DNA from: Spirodela intermedia
Lineage: Eukaryota > Streptophyta > Magnoliopsida > Alismatales > Araceae
Assembly (NCBI GenBank): GCA_902729315.2
Contig: LR746281.1
Span: forward strand, 2,230,501 to 2,294,500
Reading direction: 5' to 3'
Length of the DNA: 64,000 nt
Shown here one piece after another: positions 40,001 through 52,500 of this stretch. A program made the translations under genes and the position numbers. The notes beneath the pieces were generated by a model. The model was not told the origin of the DNA, did not search any database, and worked only from the letters and a program-made list of their open reading frames with translations. Each line of letters starts with the position of its first letter. Within the stretch, counting starts at the first letter, position 1.

Positions 40001-41305
40001 AAATCCGTTAAAAATAAAGACAAATCAATTCATAAAAAGCATTTTACCAAAGCAGTTATGCCCGTTGCAATTGTCACATCATTTCCAAGTTCGACTGATG
40101 TCCCTTTCAGAACCAGACAGCACGAAAACAAATAGCAGAAAAATCAATATGGCTTGGTTATGAAAGCTGACGACCATGAAAAGGAAAATGATAAGAAAAT
40201 AACTGAATTTTTTTCAATAGATACATTTTTGGTGGTCATAATTTCAAGAAGATATGGGCTTCCATGAAGCCATGAAGTTATAAGCATATATACATACTTA
40301 TGCAAGAAAAACATTGATGTTAATTAAACATGTCTTTCCTGGAAAAAAACTATGTAAGAAACTAAATAATTCCGGAAAGGATGTATCTCTAGCACGTTCT
40401 CGAAAGAACTCTTGATTATTACATAAACGAATAATTTGGTCGAGAGTGTAGCCACTCCTTGTCCGACCTAAATGCAAGCATTATCTTGAGAAAACCAAAA
40501 GGAAAATTTTGACTGATGGATAGAACCATGGGTATTGACAGGCAATGCTGCAAACAAAAGAGTCAAATAGGAAACCAGACGAAAGGAGTAAAGTACACCG
40601 ATTAATGCAGCCTCTATACACAAAAAAATAGCGACAGAGACCTTCCACGGGATGAAATTTCGAACAAGGGTTCACCCTACCTGCTGTCCTCTCAGTACCA
40701 CATAAGGAAGTAGCAGCAAGGTTGTCTTCCACACATTGCAGTTCTCTAGCTAAGGCTTCATCCAATAACAGCTGCGAGTTAAAATTCATGGAAGTAGACG
40801 GAGAACTTCTACTGCCTTTGCCACGTTCACGATTATGTTTTGGATAATTAGATGCGGAAGCTTTAGCCATATCATTGTCTCGTACCTCCTGAAGTGACTG
40901 ATATACAATTTCCTGCAGCACACTTTCTATTCAATGCGTTGATGAAAATTTTTAGACATGGTTCATGGGAGAAGGATAGAAAGGCAAATCGTAAAAAGGA
41001 ATAAAATTACTTAGAAAGATCTTATCGATTTATATCATCATTATAAAAAAATTGATAAAAAACAAGAGAATTGTGTGTAAGTACGCATAAGCAAGAAGAT
41101 TTTGAATCTAACCATGAGGCGTCACCAAAACTTTTACAACAAAAATGCATTCCAACTGTACCTGATCTTGGAGGACATCTTCAAGCGAATGTAAGTCATT
41201 TTCACTGTAGTAACCTTGAAAACTTTTCTCGATTTTACAAGGAATACTTGGGTTTTCGTAGCGCACATCCACTTTCTGCTTCCCCTTTCTTACAAATTCT
41301 GCCAT
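37001..41305 (-). CDS. BIG BROTHER-like RING-H2 E3 ubiquitin ligase
   Basis: It resembles Arabidopsis BIG BROTHER/DA2-pathway ligases that limit organ growth; that role is inferred from family. Exons in transcript order: 41305-41162, 40912-40681, 40103-40048, 39944-39900, 38372-38248, 37472-37364, 37039-37001. They give 249 aa; Arabidopsis BB has 248. The N-terminal block VDVRYENPSIPCKIEKSFQG is followed by LLLDEALARELQ. Next come TYEELQSLGEAIGTESRGLS and DELISFLPPFTYKTGFFSRK. The RING-H2 (about residues 202-241) has perfect spacing: C-x2-C-x14-C-x-H-x2-H-x2-C-x10-C-x2-C. The last two cysteines come from a 39-nt terminal exon (VCPVCNNEVFGP). The usual DDIDPDNMTYE is weakly kept as a SDNATYE-type sequence. 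An upstream ATG at 42200-42198, exactly at a splice donor, may be the real start, adding five residues. Confidence 0.88.
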
Positions 41306-42189
41306 CAAGATAACATCCTGGAAAAGAAAAATAAAAAACCACTTCATGAATACAAAATCCCTCTGATAAACCATTGTATGATGCGAACATAGATTTAACC
41401 ACGAAAAACAGTGATAAAAAAAATCCTAGATGAAGATAGGAACCTGAAATTATTATGTTTCCAAAACATATATCATGTTTACTCAAATTATTGCTTCACT
41501 CGAGTACGAGAGGAAAAATGGAAAGCAAAAGAAAACACTGATCACTCCAATCCAACCTCATTGTCGTCAGAAATCTCAAGAATATGAGCAACACAGTTCT
41601 GAATTCGAATTAAGAGAACAAGTGACGCAAAAAAGTAAGCGTGACGGCGTAAAGAAGGTAGCCGTAGGGGAACCTGGGAGAAGTAGGAATGCCACGAGCC
41701 CAATACAGAAAGTAATTTCACGCTCCTGACTTTGTATATTGAAGTTCGTATTCATCGCATAAAATATAGAAAACGCATAAACTAACAATGGAAATACATT
41801 CATTCATAACCTGCCAGAGTCAGAAGCCGGGCAACAGAAACCGAGATGGCTAGAGCTCTAGTCGTCAAAAAGAAACCATAAGTTCGGGGAGGATGAAGAA
41901 ACTGGAATCCTGTAATAAAACGATCGAAGCATATTTATAAAAGGAGACCATCACTTTAGGATTCACAAACAGTCACCAGTGGGCTACAAGAATCCCAATC
42001 TATACAATTCTACCGATCGGCAACCCGAGAAAATAGAGAAGGCACACAGATGACTACGAAAACCACCTGAAATTCTACTTGAATCCTACATTACAGATCG
42101 AATTCTGCAAACAAGAGAGGCTGCCAGGCTGCGTCGCCCACGTCTCATTCCGCAAAATAAATGAACAACAGCGAAACGAAATGAACTCG

Positions 42190-42360
42190 GCACTCACCAT
42201 CAAAATCTGATCACGGCCTCCCGGAGGAGGTCTCAAAGAGGCAACTCAGTGAAGCCGCGTCTGAGAATGAGAGGAGGAGGACGAAGGAAGGGGGCTTGGT
42301 GGTGTCGGGAAGCTGCGGAGTATTTTCTCCTCCCTTCCCTCCCTCCTTTCAACTTCTCAT
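42190..42360 (-). promoter_or_regulatory. First exon/leader of the BIG BROTHER-like gene
   Basis: A strong donor ATG/GTGAG ends an exon at 42198 in the minus direction. It would join the acceptor at 41317, in frame with the assigned start (MDVIL-MAEF). The upstream part (42240-42360) is a CT-rich leader in the transcript direction. Confidence 0.5.
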
Positions 42361-42649
42361 GGACCTCCTCCAGTTTGTTAAAAAAACTGGTCAATTCTCA
42401 TCTAGTTATCTGTCAACCACACTGATATTTTTATATAACGACCGTCTGATTTTTCAACAATGTACTATAAAGTAACCAATAATAAAATTTTGTAATACAG
42501 AACTTGATGTGACCCCAAAATATTAACATATTTTATTCATCAAAATGGCCTCATCCGTCAAGCGTGGAGTCAATCGTCAATATCCAGATTGTATGACTAG
42601 GAGATGAAGTTTTTATCAGTAAAACTATTTAATATTATGGGGACCTATT
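42361..42649. other. AT-rich spacer
   Basis: This is the upstream flank of the ligase gene. I see no gene or clear motif. Confidence 0.4.
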
Positions 42650-44410
42650 TTTAAAATAGATAATTGACTTGACTTAGTTGTTGTATAATAAATTATGTAA
42701 ATTTAAATTTTATCAAACTAATAAAATCAATTTTAATTTTTTTAGAAATATTTTATAACAAATAAATTAATTATAATTTGATTAAAGGTTTAAAAAATAA
42801 TAAATAATTTTTCAAGATCACAAATATGTAAAACAATATAATGTAATATTTCAAAATTTTCTCAAAAGAATAATATTTTTATCATTTTTATATTAAATAA
42901 TGAAGGTGTGGGCATCAAGATGACATTATTATTGTTGACTCAATCGAGTAGAAATAAAGTTTCGTCCAACGATTCTTATGTAAGTGATTACATAATAAAG
43001 AATCATAATTTAATCAAGAAAAGTTTTAAAACTTAAAATTATACAAAGTACCATAAATTAAATAAAAAATAAGTTTAAAATAAGAAAGAGAGAGTTCTAA
43101 TTCATGATAATAATTATGAAAATTATATGTGTCCATGAGGATTATTATAGAATATCTATGGTCTCAAAGACTTTCTTTAGACATGGATAATATGAGTAAT
43201 TTCTAAATCTTCTTATGAAATTTAAAAATCAAAAATAATAAAAGGTCAATAACAACTTCTTTAAAATTTAAAATCTTCTTTAATAATAAAATGAGTTGTT
43301 GAATCGTCTTTAGTGGTTGTCATTCAGCGGAGTGAAAAAATAGTAACTTCGCAACTCTTACAACTATTACCTGATGAAGATAAGTTAGATAGAGGTAGAG
43401 CACATCTTAAGAAGCTTTATTCTCATGTTTGTATAGCAAAAATAGACTATTTATTACATCTAATACGTTCTCAAGAGATGACGACTCGTCTCTTAGTAGA
43501 TCATGCTCTTCCTAATGACATCTTATTCATTGATCAATCGAAGATAATTTACTTGATAAATGCATGATACTTTTATTTAAATTCGTTCATTGATTTTAAT
43601 AACGATGCTTCATAAATCTAATTGATGAGTTTTTCACTGATAATTGAACTATTATAATAGCTTAATTATCCACTAGAAATTTGTAAGAAAATTAAGATTT
43701 AATTAGATAAAAATATATGAGTTTTAGCTTTGTACGATTTGAATTCTTGTCAGTCACCTATGTATATGAGAGAGAGTGAAATAAGTATGTGAATATTCTT
43801 AATAAATTAATATCATAAGGATATATCTTCTTGATAAATAAGAGATATTTTAAATATTAAATTATTAAAAACCTTCTGAGGATAATGTGACTGTCAATTT
43901 AGTCCTACATCAATTATATATCGAGTTTCAAAATAAATATATAGTAATTCAAGATTTGTTGTCTATTTCTGGCATGTGTACAACTATTTCTTACCTCTCA
44001 CTTAGTTAGCCATCGATGACATGGAAAGGGAATGACACATATCTTATACCATTCTATCTTTGGCCACTTAAGCCCATATTCATGGCTCTACATGACTATG
44101 CTTCCAACTTGCTTGTGGGCTCAATTGACTAGTAGGTTTTCCTATTTTTCTATCTTCTTATTTTATTTTCCTTTATTTATCTTATAATTTTTTTATTAAA
44201 ATCATATAATTTCACACAAAATTACATAATTAGCCAAAAATTTATGTTAATCAACTAAAAAATATTTTTTATAATTTAACATAAATATAAGTCTATTTAT
44301 CATGAGTTAATATTAAAACTATATGATCAATTAATTATTAATCAATGATAAGAAAGACATTAATACTTAGTATAATACTTAAAACGACATGTATATTTCT
44401 AATAAGCTCA
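42650..44410 (+). repeat. AT-rich repeat unit A
   Basis: This is the first copy of a tandem dimer of about 1.7 kb. Landmarks shared in order with unit B are TGACTTAGT(T/C)(G/A)TTGTATA (42671/44437), TAAGTGATTAC (about 42981/44795), and a TCTCAAAGACTTT block with CTTAGACA (about 43160/45000). These continue with an ACGACTCGTCT block (about 43480/45266), TTTAGTCC(T/C)ACATC (about 43899/45576), and ACATAATTAGCC (about 44224/45911). TAGTCCCACATC-type sequence is common in plant LTRs. No intact coding region. Confidence 0.65.
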
Positions 44411-46018
44411 CGATGTAGTTGATGAATGATAACTGACATGACTTAGTCATTGTATAGTAAACTACGTAAATTTAAAAATATATAAAACTAGAAAATATGA
44501 ATTTTCAAATATTTAGAAGTATTTTTAAACAAATATATCAATTATAATTCAATAAAACTTCCAAAAATAGTGATAATTTTTTAAGTCGATCACAAGGATG
44601 TAATATAATATCAGATAATTATTCATAATTTTTTTCAAAGAATATTATTTTTGATAAATTTTACACTAGGAAATGAAAATTAAATATATTTAAAATGCAC
44701 AAAAAAGGGAAATAAGGGTGCGAATTTCAGGATGATGTTAGCGTCCAATGAATGCAGATTGAGCAAAAATAGAGTTCCATTTGACAATTCATATATAAGT
44801 GATTACAGATAATTTAATTGATCATATATAAGTAATTAAATAATATATATTTTAATAAATTTAAATCACACAAATTATCATTAAATAAAGTAGATATTAA
44901 GTTGGAAGTAAGAAAATAAAATTTCAACGTCACGACAGCGATAAGTCGATGATGCACCATAATCTTGAGTGTTATGAAGGATCATCATGTAGTATCTATA
45001 GCCTCAAAGACTTTTCTTAGACAAGGATGACGTGAGCAATCTCTAGATTTCTTTGTGAAGTCTAGATATTAATGAAATGAGTCATCAAATTGTCTCTGAT
45101 GACTATCACCTGAGGGACCATAAAAATGACGACTTTTAGGTTCTTCGGCGGCTATCACCTAATAGACAGGAGGTGAATAAAAGTGAGGCATCTGTTAAAG
45201 AGCTTCATCCTCAAGTTCGTGCAACAAGAGGAGGTTCTTCATCGCATCTAGTACATTCTCAAAAGGTGGCGACTCGTCTTACAGCAAATCATCTTGTTCC
45301 TAACGACGGTTTGTTTGTTGATTAATCAAAGATACTTTACTTAATGGATTCACAATCCTTTTATCACGAATCATTTAACAATTTTAGTAACAATGTTCCG
45401 CAAATCACATTGACGAGATTTTTGCTGATGATCTAATGATTCTAGTGACTTAATCCTTATCAGCGATCTGTAAGAAAGTCACAATAATCAGATAAAAAAT
45501 ATGAGTTTTGGCTCTAAGAGGATTCGAACCTACATCGATTACTTGTCCTTTTTTTGGCAAAGGTGTGACATGAGTTTAGTCCCACATCGTTTATGCGTCA
45601 AAGTTTCTGACAAATATATAGTAATATTACATTTACAATCAAGTCACTTTCTCACACAAGTACGACCACTCCTTACCCCACACCTAATTGGCCACTAGTG
45701 ACATAGAAAAGGAGTGGTGCACATGTGCCCCTATTGGTCCTAACTACTTGAGCCCTTGTTTGCAGCTCTTCCCTTATTGCACTTCCATCCCGCTTTTAGG
45801 CTCGGCTGGCTAGCGGGTCCCCCCCATTTTACTATATTTTTATCTTAATATAATTTCTTTCATTTTTTAAAAAATATGATTAGAAAAATCATGTAAATTT
45901 ATATAAAATCACATAATTAGCCAAAAAATTATATTAATTAAATAAAAAACTATATCTCATAATTTAACATAAATATAAATCTATTTATCATGATTTAAGC
46001 CAAAAAATATATTATTTA
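44411..46018 (+). repeat. AT-rich repeat unit B
   Basis: This is the second copy of the ~1.7-kb unit, with the same landmarks as unit A. It ends at the centre of a large palindrome, whose other arm is a reversed partial copy (unit C). It shows only degenerate frames. Confidence 0.65.
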
Positions 46019-46176
46019 CTAATTATTAACTCATGATAAATAATATATTTTTTGGCTTAAATCATGATAAATAGATTTATATTTATGTTAAATTATGAGA
46101 TATAGTTTTTTATTTAATTAATATAATTTTTTGGCTAATTATGTGATTTTATATAAATTTACATGATTTTTCTAAT
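45879..46176. repeat. Perfect palindrome: 140-bp arms, 18-nt loop
   Basis: Bases 45879-46018 and 46037-46176 are exact reverse complements by direct reading, separated by an 18-nt spacer (46019-46036). The pairing continues imperfectly outward to about 45550 and 46490. The arms are AT-rich. In RNA this would form a very long hairpin; in DNA it could extrude a cruciform. Confidence 0.9.
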
Positions 46177-46560
46177 AATATTTTAAAAAATAAAGGAAAA
46201 TAAATTAAAATAAAAATATATAAAAAAGAGATGAACCCGTCAACCAGCTAGGCCCGTAAGTGGGTCAGAAGCACAGTCGAGTAAGGCATGAGCAAAGGCT
46301 CTAGTGGCTAAGGATAGATGATAAAAGACATGTGTGAGTCACTCTACTTTTACATCACTAGTGGTCATCTAGGCATGGGGCAAAGAGTGGTTGTACACAC
46401 ATGAAAAAGAGACTCATCGATTAGTAAATCTCGCATTACTATATATTTATCTTGTCATTTTTAATTTGTCATTTAAAACTTAATATTTTGTAGTTTTATA
46501 AAATTTAAATTTATGTGATTTATTATACAACGACTAAGTCAATCAATGACATCAATATTA
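46037..46560 (-). repeat. AT-rich repeat unit C (reversed partial copy)
   Basis: Read in reverse, this repeats the terminal part of units A and B: AATATATAGTAAT, a CCACTC...CCCCA...CACTAGTGA stretch, and ACATAATTAGCC. It forms the right arm of the palindrome. 46480-46560 also resembles the reversed copy D near 5000-5060. Confidence 0.65.
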
Positions 46561-46919
46561 ATGATAAGGGAAAGGTCAACAAGTCAATTATTTGATAAGT
46601 TTAGCCCACTTAATTTAAATAAAAATGACAATAAATAGTATACTCTTAAAACAAAGAGTCATCAAATGTTTAATTTTGTCACATTAATTATCAGTAGATT
46701 AAAATTAATTATATTTATGTACTCTCTATATAAGAATAAAAAAATATGTATTTTTAATTAATTGAGTTTTAAGAATATACAAAAACTTCAAAAAATCTTA
46801 AATTGTGACGAGCTCTGATTACCAACAAAAATAGACTAGGTCAGATGCCTAAGCTAAGCCACGTCCACATGTACGTTATGGACCATGGTCCGTCCGTCTT
46901 CCACCATGCTTTAGCGCTG
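46561..46919. other. AT-rich spacer
   Basis: I see no gene; it is low-complexity AT-rich sequence grading into the GA-rich tract. Confidence 0.4.
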
Positions 46920-47428
46920 AGGGAGAGGTAGAGAGGGAAGGGGAGAGAGAGTGACTGGAGAGGGAGGGGGGGAGAGAGAGAGAAAGACTAGAGAGGGATG
47001 GAGAGAGAGAGAGAGGGGGGGAGGGAGAGAAACAGAGATAGAGGGACTGAAAGAGAGAGAGAGAATAACGGCTTTTTCAGCCGACCTAGGTACCCATCAT
47101 GCCCAGGATAACCTCCGGCGACCTGGCGCCGGATTTCAACGGCGTTCGTTGTCCGACACCCGCAGCTCCAAGAAAACGGATTCCCTGATGACGCCGGCGG
47201 ACCCCCCCTCTCTCTCTCTCTCTCTCTCTCACTCTTTCTCTATCTCGCTCTCTCTCTCTCTCTAACTCTTTCTCTATCGAATAACTACTTGATCGTGCAA
47301 TCGTTGCCCTCACATCTGGAAACCCCTCGAAGAAGCTTTGTCAACGGGCCCACCCGGGCCGGGAGCGGGCCTACGAAAAACCAGGTCAAGCCCACTTTGT
47401 GGACTCTCTCTCTCTCTCTCTCTCTCTC
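46920..47428. repeat. GA-rich and CT-rich microsatellite block
   Basis: GAGA-type tracts (46920-47065) and CT tracts (47210-47275, 47403-47428) flank about 140 bp of GC-rich unique sequence. It lies 300-800 bp upstream of the methyltransferase pseudogene. Open frames here come from the dinucleotide repeats. Confidence 0.8.
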
Positions 47429-47737
47429 CCAAACCGGGCCATGTCGAGCTGGGCTGAAAGCCCCGGCCCATTCGTCTCGTTGACGGCCCAAATCACAGTC
47501 GCACAAATAAGGCGAAAACCACAAGGTAATAATGACAATAGACCGAGATAAATGTAATACCGACCGCGACGACCACAGAAGAGGATTATCTCAAATTACT
47601 CACTAATAGGTTATAAAAGATACATAAATATCCCCAAATATGTTTTATTTGTCTATGTGCCTTCAACTGTATCGTTATGAAACCAGTATATATATTCAGA
47701 AAGCCCCACTTTCAGATGGCCGGCAGAGACCGACGCC

Positions 47738-48548
47738 ATGGCCGGCCGCAGCGTACGGGAGCTGCGCCGGCGGGTTTTGATCGGCGGAGACCTCTCCGCC
47801 GTCTTCTTCGTCACCGTCCTCTTCGCCGCCTCGTACTACCTCGGCGTTTACCAAAACACGCGCGGCTACGTGACCATCTTTCCAGACATGTTCCTGGTCT
47901 CCGGCACCTGCAAGCTCCCCGCCGTCATCGACCTGCCGGCGCTGGACTTCGCTGCCCACCACACCGCGGCGGAGCTGGGGAGGCGACCAGATGCCGAGGA
48001 GGATCGTCACGATGGCGGCGCCGCCGGGGGGCTCGCCAGAATTGGAGGATGGAGGAGGGTTCGCCTGCGGGGAGCTCGGGAAGTGGCCAGAGAGGTTGAC
48101 GGCCGCCGCGCCAAGCATCGGCCACGATTCCGCCGCCTTGGTCATAAAAGTCGGCGTTTTCTTCCAGAGCGGGATGGTCGGGAACCACCAGAACCGGTAA
48201 GCTCTCCCTCCATTCGCCATTAAAGAACTCGTCGTCCTCCTACCTGATTCAACCTCCTTTCTCCTCACGCAGGTGCGAGGCTATGGCAACATATCCAAAG
48301 ACCTACGACTTCCTCCACGCCGACACGATAGTCACTCTGTGCGAGAATAGGTGTTGACCATGGAGAAGACCTCGTCACCTTCTTCGTCTTCTTCACCGTC
48401 TTCTTCTTCTTCTTCTTGACGACGGGGCTGGAGAAGATCAAGAGCTATAAGGACGGTATGAGATGGGAGAGCCAGATCGTTGACCATGAGGAACGTCCCT
48501 TCCAGAGGGAGAAGACCCTCCTCCTGAGCAAGCTCTACTGGACGGCCC
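47738..48548 (+). pseudogene. PMT-type SAM-dependent methyltransferase pseudogene (truncated)
   Basis: PMTs are Golgi type II membrane proteins with a DUF248 methyltransferase domain, including pectin methyltransferase candidates. A start at 47738 gives a short basic N-terminus and a membrane anchor (AVFFVTVLFAASYYLGVY). After a frame change come GELGKWPERLTAA (about 48074-48120) and a plausible intron (48199-48272). Then come CEAMATYPKTYDFLHADTIV (about 48274-48333), a stop TGA (48354-48356), and a C-terminal block with GMRWESQIVDHE, EKTLLLSKLYW (about 48455-48540). Order and motifs match PMTs, but most of the catalytic domain is missing between the KWPERL and YPKTYDFLHA blocks and the frame is broken. 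It was probably a whole gene that lost its middle. Confidence 0.7.
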
Positions 48549-49240
48549 CACCTCCAAGTCAACGACCAGGGGGCGCTTAGCCCGCTGCAGAAAGCGGTTA
48601 TGGGTTGACTTTGGTTTATCATTCTGGCCCATGGATCCTCTGGTTTGGTTCGGAATGGGCTGATTTCCTGTTTTACTGTATAATAGTTCTTCCAAAGCCA
48701 GCGTGTTGACCTGGGTAGCCTTTTTGTTCGTGCCGGAAGATCTCGTACCTCCTCTCTCTCTCTCTCTCTCTCTATCTCTATCTCTTCATCAGTATGAAAT
48801 TTTCTTCGTTGCCTCGGCAAATTACATAAAGTTCTTCAATTCTGGTTGACAAGTTTAGACTTACATCCCTGTATAAAATATTGTTGACATTCTATCCTCA
48901 TTCTCGTTATGGTTGTCTCAGAGGGATGCTAACTAAATATAATAATGAATTGGATATAATCTCAAATGTGGATTATTTTAGGGTGGATTAGGAGTGACCA
49001 TCCATTTAATATTTTGAGACCAAGGAATGACGGGTGAACCTCGAGATACGCAGAGCGCAAGAGAGAGAGAGACAGACGGCGACAGAGAACGGCAGAAAGG
49101 AGGATGACGTAGGAAAATACGAGAGAACCAAAATTTTTATATATACCCCTGTAAGATTGACGCGCAAAAATAGAATGATCACCGTTGACTCGGATTCGGC
49201 CAACACGTATTCATCTCTCTACTCTCTCTATACATTTGTA
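48549..49240. other. Intergenic region, pseudogene to CSN1
   Basis: It contains a (CT)n tract at 48751-48783 and otherwise unique AT-rich sequence. No gene resemblance on either strand. Confidence 0.5.
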
Positions 49241-49246
49241 TGAGAG

Positions 49247-49300
49247 ATGGCCCAGCCCATCACAATGATTATTGGGCCTATAATGGGCTTTCAGGTGTGA
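49247..49300 (+). promoter_or_regulatory. CSN1 promoter, clustered site II-like motifs
   Basis: Within about 45 bp lie GGCCCA, GCCCAT, TGGGCC and TGGGCT (49249-49290), about 300 bp upstream of the CSN1 start. TGGGCY clusters are typical of plant promoters for broadly expressed genes. A GA-rich leader (49361-49395) follows. Confidence 0.5.
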
Positions 49301-49562
49301 TATGAACCCGAAGGGAAAGGGGGCCGGGCGGCCCATTAATTTCCCTTCAGAAGGGGGTAGAGAGAAAATAGAGAGAGGAGAGAGAGACAGAGAGCAGTGG
49401 AGCGGAACCGTCGGAGGAGAGGGGATTAGAGGGGGAGTAGGCGGCGCCGCAGGCAATGCGGCTGCGGCTGTGCTAGGGTTTCTCTTGGAGGAAGAAGCAG
49501 CGGAGATTTCCCAGGCCGGCGTGGAACGAAAGGTGAAGTTCGTCGGGAGGGCGGCGACCGGA

Positions 49563-52500
49563 ATGGACGCGGAGGAGGACGGTCTCGGAGCGATGGTCGA
49601 CGCAGAGCCGGCGGCGGCCAACGGCGGGTCCAGCAGGCCTTCTGTGAGCAGCGAGCAGATGGATGTGGAGGCGTACGCGGGACTGTACAGCGGGAGGACG
49701 AAGATTAGCAGGTTGTTGTTCGTTGCCGAGCGGTGTGGGAATCAGGGGATGGAGATCGAAGCCCTTCGCATGGCCTATGACGAGATCAAGAAGGGGGAGA
49801 ATACGCAGATGTACCGCGAGGTCGTCCAGAAGATCGGCGGACGCCTGGGCCCGCAGTACGAGATGGATCAGGCCTGGGTCGACACTGTTGACCGCCGTGC
49901 TGAGCTGCGCAAGGAGAAGCTTGAGAACGAACTAAATGGCTACAGGGTATTTTACGTGAAATTGACTATTAAGCCTTTCCTTTTTTCGTCATTCTGATCT
50001 TGCTTCCATTTTGTTTATCGCTAGAAGCCGCGACTTAGGAGACTAAGCTAGATGATCAGCACAGAATAATTTGTTACTAGTATGTCATACTATGGGTTGT
50101 TGGTAAGACAGACGTATAAGCCGTAAGTGTAGACCATATGTGATATCAATGCTGAACGACCGAAAGTCAGAGTAGCTCATCCTTGCTGAGGGCTGAATTT
50201 TTTTTTCCCGTCCACCCTGGATGAATGGAAAACTACCATTAAGTTTCACGGTCACATATAACTCACAACTAGAGTGTTGCAATGTCTATTTTTTCTTAAA
50301 AACATGAGGTTGATCACCTGTAAAGCTGATAAAAGAGTGGGGACGTTGAGAATGCCCAAAATTTTACTTATTTTTTGGGGCAATTTTTCCTTCAACGGTT
50401 ATCAATTGATTTAGTACAAAGTTTATTCAGTTTTTGTAATTTATAGTACTAGCTGATTTCACTCAAACAGGGATTAAGAAATATGGCAAGTTTGAATCCA
50501 TTTGGGGCACAGAATTAGACTTTGTTGAAGATTATCTGTTGATCAATTTTTATGCCTCATCTGTAGTTGAATGCAATTGCATGCAGCTACCTAGTGACTG
50601 TAATTTAGTTAAGACTTACTTCTGCTTCGGGGTGAAGCCTTGGTAGTGAAAATTGAATTCACGGTTTTCTCTACATTTTTTATCTTTGAGCTGTATGTGA
50701 TGGATAAACTTGAGAAAAGATTCAATTTTTTGAACCATGAGGCGTACCCATTTTTGCAAATCAGCCTGGCACGCCCTGTGACGATCCTCTCAGGACGGTG
50801 CTGCCAATGTATTCATCTCTCTAATTTGAGGACATATTGCATCATGTTATTCAATTTCTATTTATATTCAATAAATTTTGAAGCTCTTATTTTGTTATAT
50901 TTACATTTGCAGACAAATTTGATAAAAGAAAGCATTAGAATGGGTTACAATGATTTTGGGGACTTTTACTATGCTCATGGTAATCTTGGAGAGGCATTCA
51001 AGAACTATGTCAGAACTCGTGATTATTGCACGACCTCAAAACATATAATTCAAATGTGCTTGAATGTCATACTCGTTAGCATTGAACTGGGCCAGTTCAT
51101 GCATGTGTCAAACTATGTAAGTAAAGCAGAGCAACCTCCAGATGTACTTGATTCTGTAACCGTTGCAAAGCTGCGATGTGCTGCTGGATTGGCTTTTCTG
51201 GAAACCAAAAAATACAAGCTTGCAGCCCGCAAGGTTCGTTTGACATCTACTGCTTTCACTTTGCTGTGAACTACCCGTTTTGGCGTTGTCCCTGTCGAAC
51301 TTTATGGATGCAATATTACGTGGCTTCTATGGCCTCATAGATGTCAGGTCGATTGCTTACCGAAAAATTTATATGCATGCAATGAAAAGTTATGTGAATG
51401 GTGGTAAGACATGACCTCCAGTTGTGAAGTCAATTCCTGAAAACCTTGTGGTTTTCTTTCCTGAACAACTTATGAATCTCGTTAATGCACTTGGTATGAC
51501 ATTTGTCTAATTTATTTTCCATCAATGTATTCTCTTCAATGTACTGTATGAGACTGTGGTGTCTTAATTTGGTTCGTAGTTTTCACATTTTTTTACTTAT
51601 GGCGATGATCTCTGACGCATACATGGATGATCCAAGTAGTCTTTGAAAGAATCTACGGTTTGGATAGCATTTTAAGCATAGGTTGACTAAACTGTGGCCT
51701 TTGAGAGCTGTAACCAAGACGGTCTCAGTTGGTATCATTCTCAGCCTTCAGATCTAGGCCCTAAACCCTTTTTATTCTATTATTTTCTTTCTTGTTTTAA
51801 CAATACCTTGGTTTCAAGTCCCACAATCATTTTGGAAGGAAGAAAATAATTTATTCCATTTAAATTTCTGAGGATGGAACCGCTTGTCATTTTGCTCAAG
51901 TTAATGAACTTTTAATTCCATGCGCTATGAAATTCGTTATCCTGGTACTCTCATAGTTTATTCTAAAGGTAAATGCATAGTGCTAGGATCATTTATTCTA
52001 AATTTCAAGTGTCTACATAAAAGTTGGAAGGGAACTCCCGATTGTAAAGAATCGATGGACTCAGTGTAAAATAAACTAACGAGGAAAATGAAAAGAAAGA
52101 GAAAATCCCTGGGGCAATCTTGCATCTTCTAATGAAGGTGGTAGATTAGGTAGCGTTTGAGTCTCCGCAAAGATTAATTTTTCTAGAATTTCCAATTAGT
52201 GAGAAATGATAGTCACTACATTGACCAAAGATTCTTTTCTATTTCCCTGCTAACTTTTCATGTTATGAACTTCTGTTCTTTAAACCGATGATTCCTTCTT
52301 TGTTCCATGTCTCTGAGGCAACCTTGGTGCGTCAGTTCTGATGTATCTTGTGCGAGTGTAATCAGAGTGACTAGATTCCAGGTTTCCTTAGGATTAATGT
52401 TCCATCTATCTGGAACACTGTGTTGGTTTTTTTGTGTGTTTTTTTTCCTTTTAATGTAGTCTTTTTTGTCAATAATGCCGTCAATACTTCAATTATTCAT

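Noticed and set aside
43313..43567. 84-codon frame in the AT-rich repeat unit A
   Set aside because: The equivalent part of unit B is broken by stops and shifts, and there is no known domain, so selection for coding is not supported.
45515..45545. GGTTCGAATCC-like B-box on the minus strand, suggesting a tRNA or SINE
   Set aside because: No A-box at the right distance and no cloverleaf; unit A has a diverged, non-matching version. Likely chance within the repeat.
49302..49562. 87-codon in-frame N-terminal extension of CSN1
   Set aside because: It is GA-rich leader sequence of low complexity; CSN1 homologues begin near the internal ATG at 49563.
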